DNA from: Methylomicrobium lacus_A
Lineage (GTDB): Bacteria > Pseudomonadota > Gammaproteobacteria > Methylococcales > Methylomonadaceae
NCBI RefSeq assembly: GCF_041897535.1
Contig: NZ_CP169217.1
Location: forward strand, 1,922,001 to 1,986,000
DNA: 64,000 nt
Direction: 5' to 3'
A model generated the notes under the pieces. That model did not search any database. It saw nothing but the letters and a program-made list of their open reading frames with translations, and was not told the origin of the DNA. Position numbers and translations under genes: made by a program. Below, piece by piece: positions 56,315-64,000 of the stretch (its first letter is position 1; every line of letters starts with the position of its first letter).

Positions 56315-56871
56315 GACAAGGCGGCGACATATTGGTCGTAAGTCGGAAACGACTTGGCAATGTCGCTGCCGGTAAACGAGGCGACCCAGCCTTCCGCCGT
56401 CGTGAACAGCCGAATGCACTTGAAACACGGGTTTTCGCCCATGTCGAACCAATGCGTGGTATTGGCCGGCACGCTGATCAGATCGCCTTTTTCGCAAAGC
56501 ACTGCATAGACCTTGCCGCCGACGTGCAGATAAAACAGCCCCTTGCCGTCGACGAAGAACCTGACTTCGAAATCCCTATGCGTATGTTCGGCCAGGAATT
56601 TCTCCCTAAACGCCGCTTTCTGCGGATGATCCGGCTGCAAACTGACCACATCGACCGATTGAAAGCCGTACTGCCGCATCAGGCGATCGACCGAATCGCG
56701 ATAGGCGGCGACTACCGCATCCTGATCGGCATCAAGGGCCACCTCGCCATCGGCGGTCCAACGCTCAAACTGTACACCGATGCCGCTCAGCTGCGCTTCG
56801 ATCTCGGCAAATTCGGTAAATAACTCGCCCGCTTGAGGCTGGTTATCGGGATAAACGGTTAACGCGCTCAT
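56311..56871 (-). CDS. mtnD: Acireductone dioxygenase
   Basis: The 186-aa cupin enzyme converts acireductone and O2 to 2-keto-4-methylthiobutyrate and formate (Fe form). Metal ligands H96, H98, E102 and H140 (EHTHRDFEVRF, NTTHWFD) match the numbering of the Klebsiella enzyme. It overlaps mtnB and mtnC by 4 bp at each end (ATGA), so translation is coupled. Confidence 0.97.
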   Translation of the reverse strand: MSALTVYPDNQPQAGELFTEFAEIEAQLSGIGVQFERWTADGEVALDADQDAVVAAYRDSVDRLMRQYGFQSVDVVSLQPDHPQKAAFREKFLAEHTHRDFEVRFFVDGKGLFYLHVGGKVYAVLCEKGDLISVPANTTHWFDMGENPCFKCIRLFTTAEGWVASFTGSDIAKSFPTYDQYVAALS

Positions 56872-57488
56872 ACTTTCTTCACTCCATGCAAGCGTAATTC
56901 ACAATCAAATAGGTAATCGAGAGCATCGATATGACGCAAGGTTTCGTCAACCGTCGTGCCCCAGGTATAAAACCCATGCCCTGCAATCACGTAGGCATAA
57001 CAGCCGTCATGCCGATCCAGGTAGCGCTCGACTTCGGCGGCAAGACGAGGAATGTCCTGATCATTCGCAAAGATCGGCACGACAATACGGCTTTCATGCG
57101 TGGTGATGCCGTTGAATGCCTTCAGTAGTTCATAATCCTCGAGCACGATTTCAGTCTTGAAGATGCGCGACACCAACACCGCATTGATCGCATGCGGATG
57201 CAGCACGCAGCCGACGTTCGGAAACCTTTTATATAGAGAGGTATGCAGCAGCGTCTCCGCCGACGGCTTTTTGCCGTCCAATGAATTCGCCTCCGCATCG
57301 ATCAGCATGATGTCCTCGATTTGCAGCCGGCCTTTGTGCTTTCCGGAGACGGTGATCGCAATCGTGCCGTCCGGCAAGCGCACCGAAAAATTGCCGCTGG
57401 TCGCCGGCACCCTTTCCTTGCTGTCGATAATGCGCCCTGCCGCGCAAAGATCGGCGGCGGCGTTCAAAAATGCTTCGCTATATTTCAT
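56868..57488 (-). CDS. mtnB: Methylthioribulose-1-phosphate dehydratase
   Basis: The 206-aa class II aldolase-fold enzyme has zinc ligands in VLHPHAINAV (H96, H98) and a third His in HGFYTWG. SGNFSVRLPDG and KPSAETLLHTSLYKRFP are family signatures. It is first in the mtnBDC operon. mtnA and a methylthioadenosine nucleosidase or phosphorylase are not in the window, so the upstream steps are encoded elsewhere. The source of methylthioadenosine is probably SpeD-dependent spermidine synthesis. Confidence 0.96.
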   Translation of the reverse strand: MKYSEAFLNAAADLCAAGRIIDSKERVPATSGNFSVRLPDGTIAITVSGKHKGRLQIEDIMLIDAEANSLDGKKPSAETLLHTSLYKRFPNVGCVLHPHAINAVLVSRIFKTEIVLEDYELLKAFNGITTHESRIVVPIFANDQDIPRLAAEVERYLDRHDGCYAYVIAGHGFYTWGTTVDETLRHIDALDYLFDCELRLHGVKKV

Positions 57489-57654
57489 GAGTCCCTGATA
57501 AAAAAATGCCCATCGGCCTGTCTTGCAAGATTATAAGTTGAGATCGTTAAAGAATGTAGCTTAATGGCTTAAAATAATAGCGGACATTTCGCCGCCCGGC
57601 CCGATCAGGATGATAGCCCGCCGACTCCCGTTTATTATCAAACTAAAAGCCTCC

Positions 57655-58791
57655 ATGCGCAAAAAAACACTGATCGTTTTCGGAAGCCTCGCGGCCGCCG
57701 CCGCACTTGCCGTCTACTACCAACGCCCGAAGCCAGTGGAAGTCGAAATCGTCAGCCTCGAAGCCGGCGAAGTCCGCGCGACCGTATCCAATACCCGCGT
57801 CGGCACCGTCAAAGCCTGCCGCCGCGCCTATCTCGCGCCCGCCGCCGGCGGCCAGGTCGCCAAGCTGAACGTGAAGGAAGGCGACAAGGTCAAACAGGAC
57901 CAGCTCTTGATGGAAGTCTGGAATCAGGACCTGAAAGCCCAGATCGCCTTGCAGGAAGCCCAGATACGCGCCAACCAGGCCACCGCCGAGCAGGCCTGTC
58001 AACTGAAAGCCGGCGCAGTGCGCGAAGCCGAACGCATATCCCGGCTGCAAAATTACAACCAGATCGTCTCCGAGGAACAGGTCGACACCAAAGTCACCAA
58101 TGCGAAGGCGCAGAGCGCGTCCTGCCGCTCTGCCAGGGAAGAGATCGAAGTCAGCCAGGCCAGACGCGACGCCGCCCAGGCCGCGATCGAACGCACCCTG
58201 GTGCAGGCGCCGTTCGACGGCACCGTCGCCGAAATCAATGTCGAACTCGGCGAGTACGTGACCCCGTCCCCGCCCGGCATCCCGACCCTGCCCGCGATCG
58301 ATCTGCTCGACCTGAGCTGCCTGTACGTGTCCGCGCCGATCGATGAGGTCGATGCGCCGCAAATCAAAACCGGCATGACCGCCTGCGTGTCGCTGGACGC
58401 TTTTGAAGGCAAGCGCTGCTCCGGCACCGTCTCGCGCATCGCGCCCTACGTGCTCGAAAAGGAGAAACAGGCGCGCACGGTCGAAGTCGAAGTCAAACTG
58501 ACCGACCCGAAAGACCTGACCGAATTATTGCCCGGCTACAGCGCCGACATCGAAGTATTGCTGGCCGACAAGCCGAAAGCGCTGCGCGTGCCCGCCGAAG
58601 CGGTGATCGAAAATCATAAGGTCCTGCTGTTGAATGACGACGGCCTGCTGGTCGAACGCCGCTTCAAGCCCGGCCTCGCGAACTGGAATTATGTCGAAGT
58701 GCTGGAAGGCTTGCAGTCCGGCGACCGCGTCGTGCTGTCGATCGGCCAGGACGGCGTCGTCGCGGGCGCCCATGCGCGCGTCAAGCCATGA
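57655..58791 (+). CDS. MacA/HlyD-type periplasmic adaptor
   Basis: The 378-aa membrane-fusion protein starts at MRKKTLIVFGSLAAAAALAVYY (one N-terminal anchor); the 15 in-frame codons upstream are not needed. It has a lipoyl-like half (APAAGGQVAKLNVKEGDKVKQ), a coiled-coil hairpin at about 100-200, the second half (TLVQAPFDGTVAEINVELGEY), then beta-barrel and membrane-proximal domains. It overlaps the ABC ATPase gene by ATGA. Adaptors of this type link an inner-membrane ABC or RND pump to TolC. Confidence 0.9.
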   Translation: MRKKTLIVFGSLAAAAALAVYYQRPKPVEVEIVSLEAGEVRATVSNTRVGTVKACRRAYLAPAAGGQVAKLNVKEGDKVKQDQLLMEVWNQDLKAQIALQEAQIRANQATAEQACQLKAGAVREAERISRLQNYNQIVSEEQVDTKVTNAKAQSASCRSAREEIEVSQARRDAAQAAIERTLVQAPFDGTVAEINVELGEYVTPSPPGIPTLPAIDLLDLSCLYVSAPIDEVDAPQIKTGMTACVSLDAFEGKRCSGTVSRIAPYVLEKEKQARTVEVEVKLTDPKDLTELLPGYSADIEVLLADKPKALRVPAEAVIENHKVLLLNDDGLLVERRFKPGLANWNYVEVLEGLQSGDRVVLSIGQDGVVAGAHARVKP

Positions 58792-59522
58792 TTGAACTCG
58801 AAAACATCCGTCGCACCTTTCAGGTCGGCGAACAGACGGTCAAGGCGCTGAACGACATCAGCCTAACGATCACGAAAGGCGAATACGTCTCGGTGATGGG
58901 GCCGTCAGGCTCCGGCAAATCGACCTTATTGAATGTGATCGCGCTGCTCGACCAACCCACTTCCGGGCGTTATCTCTTGAACGGCCGCCCGGTCACCCAG
59001 CTCAGCGACGACGAACTCGCCAAGGTCCGCCGCGAAAACATCGGCTTCGTATTTCAGTTTTTTCATTTGATTCCGCGCCTGACCGCCGCCGAAAACATCG
59101 AAATGCCGATGATACTGGCCGGAATCAACGCGCGTGAACGCAAACAGCGCGTCGCCAAGGCCCTGGCCGAAGTCGGCCTCGAAGACCGCGCCGAACACAA
59201 GCCGGACCAGCTGTCCGGCGGCCAACTGCAACGCGTCGCGATCGCCCGCGCGATGATCATGAAACCCGAAATCCTGCTCGCGGACGAGCCGACCGGCAAC
59301 CTGGACAGCCAGTCCGGCAAGGAAATCATCGAGCTTCTGGAAAGCCTGAATCGACAAGGCGTCACCTTGATCATCATCACCCACGACTCGGCCATCGGCG
59401 GCCGGGCGCGGCGCAAGATCCGCATCGTCGACGGCAAGGTCCTGCTAGCCGCCGGCTCGGATCGAGATCAGCCGGCAGCGCCTGCCAACGCGCCATCCCC
59501 AATTCAACCGACCGCAGACTAA
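58788..59522 (+). CDS. MacB/LolD-type ABC transporter ATPase
   Basis: The 244-aa ATPase has Walker A GPSGSGKST, Q-loop FVFQFFHLIPRLTA, signature LSGGQLQRV, Walker B ILLADEPTGNLD and the switch His in THDSA. The class is that of MacB, LolD and FtsE. It is translationally coupled to the adaptor gene, but no FtsX/MacB permease follows; the next gene is a CPBP protease. The C-terminal 30 residues are a Pro/Ala-rich tail. The permease partner must be elsewhere or the system is incomplete. Confidence 0.94.
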   Translation: MIELENIRRTFQVGEQTVKALNDISLTITKGEYVSVMGPSGSGKSTLLNVIALLDQPTSGRYLLNGRPVTQLSDDELAKVRRENIGFVFQFFHLIPRLTAAENIEMPMILAGINARERKQRVAKALAEVGLEDRAEHKPDQLSGGQLQRVAIARAMIMKPEILLADEPTGNLDSQSGKEIIELLESLNRQGVTLIIITHDSAIGGRARRKIRIVDGKVLLAAGSDRDQPAAPANAPSPIQPTAD

Positions 59523-59695
59523 TACCGACCGAAAAGGTTGGAAATTAAGCAAAACTGCGCTAAATTAGCGCCGCTCAACTCTTGCCCGAGCGACTTCGCA
59601 ATCGCTCGGCTTCATCTTACCCAGAGGCAGTTTCGTATTTAATAAATTTTTTCGGGCGAATTCGCAGCGAATATTCTGATGCTCAAGGAATAACA

Positions 59696-60430
59696 ATGAG
59701 AAAAATGATTGCATTGGCTTCTTTATCCGAAATTCTCTACTTAACCCTGTCTTTTATTATTGCGCAAGTTTATGGCCAATGGTCCATTACCGGCGAGTTA
59801 ATCAGAACCAGCCTAAGAATCATTTCACTGTTTTTCTTCGGCTATATTTATCAAAATCATTTTTACTCTGCCAATCAATCCGTTAAGCCTAAGGGAGCTT
59901 TCACCGCCCCATTCATTGCCGCCATTCAATTATTGCTGTTATTCGCCGCCTCTTACACCAGCGCAGAAAATGAAACCCTGCTATGGCAGGCCGTATTTGT
60001 GATTTCGGGCATTGCCGCCGGCCTCAGGGAGGAGCTATTTTACCGCGGCATCCTGCAGAAGACGCTGCAAACGAAATACGATTACAAAATCGCCTTATTC
60101 GCCGCCACATTGATCTTCACGCTTTCACATATCCAGTACATCGCCCGAGGACAATTCGGAGAGCTGATGCTGATTGCGTTTGCCGGCATCATATTCGGCA
60201 GCATATTCATTCATACCGGCAGCGTGGCGATTTCCGCGCTGGTCCATAGTTCCTATGACGCGATATTATCGGTCAATATGCTGCCATTTAGACTGAGTTA
60301 TAACGCCTCGATGCCGATATTGTTTTTGATCATGCTGTTATTCTTGCTGATCACCAGCAAGAAACTGCTTTCCTCCAAACAAGCCGACACATCCTACGGT
60401 GGAGATGAAGACCAATTCAGTATGTCCTAG
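59696..60430 (+). CDS. CPBP-family intramembrane protease (second copy)
   Basis: The 244-aa multi-span protein starts at MRKMIALASLSEIL, after AAGGAAT; the 38 in-frame codons upstream are not typical. The CPBP motif GLREELFYRGILQ gives the Glu pair and Arg, and LIFTLSHIQY and ALVHSSYDAIL hold the His ligands. It has about seven spans. It sits 173 bp after the orphan ABC ATPase and converges on the RND pump gene. CPBP proteases near ABC exporters sometimes process peptides; that is only a possibility here. Confidence 0.9.
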   Translation: MRKMIALASLSEILYLTLSFIIAQVYGQWSITGELIRTSLRIISLFFFGYIYQNHFYSANQSVKPKGAFTAPFIAAIQLLLLFAASYTSAENETLLWQAVFVISGIAAGLREELFYRGILQKTLQTKYDYKIALFAATLIFTLSHIQYIARGQFGELMLIAFAGIIFGSIFIHTGSVAISALVHSSYDAILSVNMLPFRLSYNASMPILFLIMLLFLLITSKKLLSSKQADTSYGGDEDQFSMS

Positions 60431-60440
60431 CAATGCGCAG

Positions 60441-63400
60441 TCACCAAGACTCGCTCGATCCGCGGGGCTCAGGCGCCGTAAATTTTCCATACTTCAGCAG
60501 CATCCCCGGCAGCATCAACAGATTCAGCACGGTCGATGACACCAAGCCGCCGATGATGATCGCGGCCATCGGCCCCATGATCTCGCGGCCGGGATTGTCG
60601 CTGTTGAACGCGATCGGAAACATCGCCAGGGCGGTCACCAGCGCGGTCATCAGGATCGACGGCAGCCGCTCCTCGGCACCGCGCACGGCGGTAGCCAGAT
60701 TCCACTCCTGCTTTTCGACCTCGACCAGATAGCGGTAATGCGAAAGCAGCATGATGCTGTTGCGCACGGTGATGCCGAACAGGGTCACGAAGCCGACCAC
60801 CGAACCGACCGACAGCGCCGCCTGGGTTGCCAGCACCGCCGCGACGCCGCCGATCAACGCGAACGGCAGATTGCACAGGGTCAGCCCCACATGGCGAATG
60901 CTGCCGATCGCCAGGTAGATGAAGATCAACACGCCGATGCCGGCCAGCAAGGAGTGCACGATCAAGTCCTTGCGCGCGGAGGCCTGTTCGACCGCCGCGC
61001 CGGCAAACTCGATGTAGCTGTCGCCGGTTTCCGGCAGGTCTTTCGCGATGCGGGCTTTCAGCTCCGCCATGAAAGCATCCAGATCCCTGTCCTCTACGTT
61101 GCAGGTCACGGTTTGCCGCCGCTGCGCGCCTTCGTGCAGGATATTGTAGCGGGTCAGGGTGTAACGGATGTCCGCGGCCTCGGCCAGGGTAATCAGCTTG
61201 CCGTCCTGGGTCCGAATCGGTAATTCGGCCAGCGCTTCCGGCCGCTCGCGCAATTCCGGTGACAGCGCGACCGCGATGTTGAAGATCCGGTTGCCTTCGA
61301 GCTTGCGGCCGGTGACCTGCGTCTCGTAGGCGATCCGCAGGCTGTCGAGCACGGTCTTCGGCGTGACGCCCCAGAATTTCAGCCGATCGAGATTCATCTC
61401 GACCCGGATTTGCGGCGCGCCGGGCGGCGAGCGCACCTGCACATCGGTCGCCCCTTCCACGTCCTGCAGCAAGGCCGCAAGCCGCCGGGCTTTTTCGTCG
61501 AGTAAATTCAGATCGTTGCCGTAGATATTGACCGCCACCGGCGCGGTGTAGCCGGAAATCGTTTCATCGATCCTTTCGGTCAAAAACGTATTCGCCTCGA
61601 ACGAGATGCCGGGAAAATCTTCCAGCACTTCGCGAATCCGGTTCAGAATCCGCTGCTGTTCCGAACCCGACAGCGGTTTCAGCCGCACTTCGTATTCGCT
61701 GTAATGGCTGCCGTAGGTATCGGCCCCGCGCGCGGCCCGCCCGGCCCACTGCGACATCGACTCGACCCCGGGAATTTGCAGGATTTGTTTGGTCAGCTGC
61801 GTGCCGATCCGTATCGACTCCTTCAGCGAGGTGCCGGGTAGGCTGCTGGTATGCACGATGAAATGGCCTTCGCGCAGTTCCGGCAGAAACTGGCTTTTCA
61901 GCGTCGTAAACGCCAACAGCCCCGCCACGCAAACGAGCAGGCTGCCGCCGACGACCCAGTTGAAACGCGAATAAACCGCGTGCAATGTCCTTTGATAAAA
62001 GGGCTTCAGGCGCCTGATCAGCGGCGGATCGTCCAGCGCGAGATCCGCCCTGCCGAGCACCAGATAGCAGAGCGCCGGCGTCAAGGTCAGCGCGACAAGC
62101 AGCGAAGCCAGAATCGCCAGGATATACGAATAACCGAGCGGCGCGAACAAACGGCCCGCCACGCCGGGCAGAGTCAACAGCGGCACGAATACCAGCGCCA
62201 CAATGAAACTCGCGTAAACGACCGAGCTGCGCACCTCCAGCGAAGCGCCATAGACGATCTCGGAGACCGGCTTCGGTGCGGGCGAGAGACGATTTTCGCG
62301 CAGACGGCGGAAGATGTTTTCGGTATCGATGATCGCATCGTCGACGACCTCGCCGAGCGCGATCGCGAGCCCGCCGAGCACCATGATGTTCAGATTGACG
62401 CCGGCCTCGAGCAGCACGATCACCGCGCCGACCAGCGACACCGGAATCGCCAGCGCCGAAATGAAGGCGGTGCGGAAATTGAACAGAAACAGGTACAGGA
62501 TGATCACGACGAACAGGCCGCCGATCAACAAGTGGCCGGACAGGTTCGAAACCGAGCGTTCGATATAATCGGCGGGCCGGAACAGATGCGGATAAAAGCG
62601 GACCGCCTGCTGCTTGAACAACGAATCGAATTCGCTCAGGACTTGTTCGACCTGACGCGACACCGACAGCGTGTTCGCGCCGTATTGGCCGATCACCATC
62701 AGCACGATGCCGGGCTTGCCGAGTATCTGCGCCGCGCCGATCGGCGGCTCCGGCGCATAGGCGATCGCCGCTACATCGCCGAGCGTGACGTTCATGCCCT
62801 TGTCGCGCTTCACGATGATCTTGGCCATTTGCTCCGGCGTAGACGCGGAGCCTGCCGTTTGCAGGGTAAAGCGCTGATTTTGATTTTCGATGAAACCTCC
62901 GCCCTGAATCACGCCGGCCTGCTCGGCCGCCCGGCCGATCTCGTCGAGCGCAAGATTGAATTTACGCAGGCGCGAGGGTTCGACCTGGATCTGCAATTGC
63001 TTGATGTCGCCGCCGAATACGTTCACGTCCGCGACGCCGGGCACGGCCAACAGGCGCGGCACGATCGTCCAGTCGACCAGGCTGCGCAGCGCCATCAGGT
63101 CCTGCCTGTCGGAGGTCAGGCCGAGCGTCAGCACGGTCGCCGAGGAGGACGACAACGGCACCGCGACCGGCATCACGCCGGGCGGCAATCTGGCAGGCAA
63201 TGCGGTCAGGCGCTCGCCGATCAACTGCCGGTTCCGGTAAATGTCGGACTGTTCGGCGAAATTGACCGTCACGATCGACAAGCCCTGGATCGATTCGGAG
63301 CGCACGGTTTCGAGGCCGATCAAGCCGCTGACCGCCATTTCGATCGGCTGCGTGACCAGCACCTCGACCTGTTCGGAGGACAAGCCGGGCGCTTCGGTTT

Positions 63401-63548
63401 GAATGATCACCCGCTTCGGCGAAAATTCGGGGAAAATGTCGAGCCCGGCGGTCAGAAAACGGTAACAGCCGTAACCCAGAATCAGCACCGCGAGCGCAAT
63501 CACGACACCGTAAAAACGGATCGAAAAACGAACCAGCGCTGCCAACAT
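60441..63548 (-). CDS. RND-family efflux pump, heavy-metal (HME) type
   Basis: The 1035-aa inner-membrane pump has twelve predicted spans and two large periplasmic loops, as in CzcA/CusA. The N-terminus FPEFSPKRVIIQTEAPGLSS and the GEVVDDAIIDTENI block in span 4 (near residue 400) follow the HME pattern. The first acidic residue of the CzcA proton relay (D402) is shifted to E here, so transport may differ. No adaptor or TolC gene is adjacent on this strand. It follows a DedA gene with a 36-bp gap, so the two may be cotranscribed. Substrate: heavy metal ions are likely but unproven. Confidence 0.88.
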   Translation of the reverse strand: MLAALVRFSIRFYGVVIALAVLILGYGCYRFLTAGLDIFPEFSPKRVIIQTEAPGLSSEQVEVLVTQPIEMAVSGLIGLETVRSESIQGLSIVTVNFAEQSDIYRNRQLIGERLTALPARLPPGVMPVAVPLSSSSATVLTLGLTSDRQDLMALRSLVDWTIVPRLLAVPGVADVNVFGGDIKQLQIQVEPSRLRKFNLALDEIGRAAEQAGVIQGGGFIENQNQRFTLQTAGSASTPEQMAKIIVKRDKGMNVTLGDVAAIAYAPEPPIGAAQILGKPGIVLMVIGQYGANTLSVSRQVEQVLSEFDSLFKQQAVRFYPHLFRPADYIERSVSNLSGHLLIGGLFVVIILYLFLFNFRTAFISALAIPVSLVGAVIVLLEAGVNLNIMVLGGLAIALGEVVDDAIIDTENIFRRLRENRLSPAPKPVSEIVYGASLEVRSSVVYASFIVALVFVPLLTLPGVAGRLFAPLGYSYILAILASLLVALTLTPALCYLVLGRADLALDDPPLIRRLKPFYQRTLHAVYSRFNWVVGGSLLVCVAGLLAFTTLKSQFLPELREGHFIVHTSSLPGTSLKESIRIGTQLTKQILQIPGVESMSQWAGRAARGADTYGSHYSEYEVRLKPLSGSEQQRILNRIREVLEDFPGISFEANTFLTERIDETISGYTAPVAVNIYGNDLNLLDEKARRLAALLQDVEGATDVQVRSPPGAPQIRVEMNLDRLKFWGVTPKTVLDSLRIAYETQVTGRKLEGNRIFNIAVALSPELRERPEALAELPIRTQDGKLITLAEAADIRYTLTRYNILHEGAQRRQTVTCNVEDRDLDAFMAELKARIAKDLPETGDSYIEFAGAAVEQASARKDLIVHSLLAGIGVLIFIYLAIGSIRHVGLTLCNLPFALIGGVAAVLATQAALSVGSVVGFVTLFGITVRNSIMLLSHYRYLVEVEKQEWNLATAVRGAEERLPSILMTALVTALAMFPIAFNSDNPGREIMGPMAAIIIGGLVSSTVLNLLMLPGMLLKYGKFTAPEPRGSSESW

Positions 63549-63584
63549 AGTCTATTCGTCCCTGACAGTACGAAGCGGCGGCGT

Positions 63585-64000
63585 CTAAATCGCGGCGCCG
63601 ACCGCTTTCTTGCGGAAGCTTTTCCAGGCCTGATGCACGATCGGCAGCAGGGAGATCGCGACGATGCTCAAAATGACCAGTTCGAAATTCTTCTGCACGA
63701 TCTCCAGATTGCCGAACTGGTAGCCGAGCGTCGTCAACCCGCCGACCCAGAGCATCGCGCCGGTGACGCAAAAGACGATATAGCGGAGATAACGCATGTT
63801 GCCCGCGCCGGCCACGAACGGCGCCATCGTCCGGATCAGCGGAATGAAGCGCGCGATGATCACCGTGCGGCCGCCGTATTGCTCATAATACGCTTCGGTG
63901 CGCTCGATATATTCGCGCTTGAAAAAGCCGATTTTTTCCCTGGCCTTGATTTTTTTGCCGAGAAACCTGCCGACCAGATAATTCACGTTGTCGCCGGTCA
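63585..64000 (-). CDS. DedA-family membrane protein (5' end beyond window)
   Basis: The C-terminal part only, at least 138 codons, open at the right edge. The DedA core ARFIPLIRTMAPFVAGAGNM is present, preceded by KIGFFKREYIERTEAYYEQYGG. Two spans follow and a basic end (KSFRKKAVGAAI). DedA proteins act in lipid flipping and membrane homeostasis, with conserved Arg residues as seen here. It lies upstream of the RND pump on the same strand. Confidence 0.92.
   Translation of the reverse strand, partial: TGDNVNYLVGRFLGKKIKAREKIGFFKREYIERTEAYYEQYGGRTVIIARFIPLIRTMAPFVAGAGNMRYLRYIVFCVTGAMLWVGGLTTLGYQFGNLEIVQKNFELVILSIVAISLLPIVHQAWKSFRKKAVGAAI

Noticed and set aside
1..64000. CRISPR arrays, prophage, integrases or insertion sequences
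   Set aside because: No regularly spaced short repeats, transposase or integrase motifs, or phage structural genes were seen.

Overview
The window comes from an aerobic gammaproteobacterial methanotroph of the Methylococcaceae (type I). The deciding evidence is a complete particulate methane monooxygenase operon (pmoCAB, 50271-53250, minus strand). Its PmoA is 247 aa and its PmoB is 414 aa, with the copper ligands at the residue numbers known from Methylococcus capsulatus. A PQQ-cofactor cluster (pqqABC), Entner-Doudoroff genes (zwf, edd) and groESL with a perfect CIRCE operator fit this assignment. The exact genus cannot be fixed from the sequence alone. No tRNA, rRNA, CRISPR array, integrase or insertion sequence was recognised.

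Layout, left part (1-23 kb): the first 7.4 kb is the 5' part of one giant minus-strand gene that runs off the left edge. Its product has an N-terminal LEPR-XLL motif, tandem Ig-like repeats and, unexpectedly, a complete vanadium-haloperoxidase-type domain. Housekeeping genes follow: ampD, a DMT exporter, a cold-shock protein, nth, a HugZ-like protein, a HAD hydrolase, a glcF-like iron-sulfur protein, speD with an OsmC/YhfA gene, and zwf then edd.

Middle (22-42 kb): a GlxA/AraC-type regulator precedes hoxX (CO-ligand synthesis for NiFe hydrogenase). hoxX is tightly linked to four signalling genes: a response regulator, an MHYT-domain sensor kinase, a CheY-like receiver and a receiver-kinase hybrid. 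Then come a P2-type cation ATPase, an outer-membrane beta-barrel, pqqABC with an attenuator-like hairpin after pqqA, and a large hybrid kinase paired with a REC-EAL c-di-GMP phosphodiesterase.

Right part (42-64 kb): a moeB/thiF gene, groESL, a LapD/LapG c-di-GMP-controlled protease pair followed by a YgjP peptidase and a lytic transglycosylase, pmoCAB, two CPBP-family membrane proteases, dcd, the methionine-salvage genes mtnBDC, a MacA-like adaptor plus ABC ATPase without a permease, a large RND efflux pump, and a DedA gene cut by the right edge.

How it fits together: Pmo makes methanol, PQQ serves methanol dehydrogenase (not in the window), and Zwf/Edd supply NADPH and sugar cleavage. SpeD yields methylthioadenosine, whose salvage needs MtnBDC. 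The signalling load is high: two hybrid kinases, an MHYT kinase, one EAL protein and the LapD receptor. The two points most worth attention are the haloperoxidase domain inside a giant LEPR-XLL surface protein, and the hoxX-MHYT operon, which joins an enzyme that makes CO to a sensor family proposed to bind diatomic gases.
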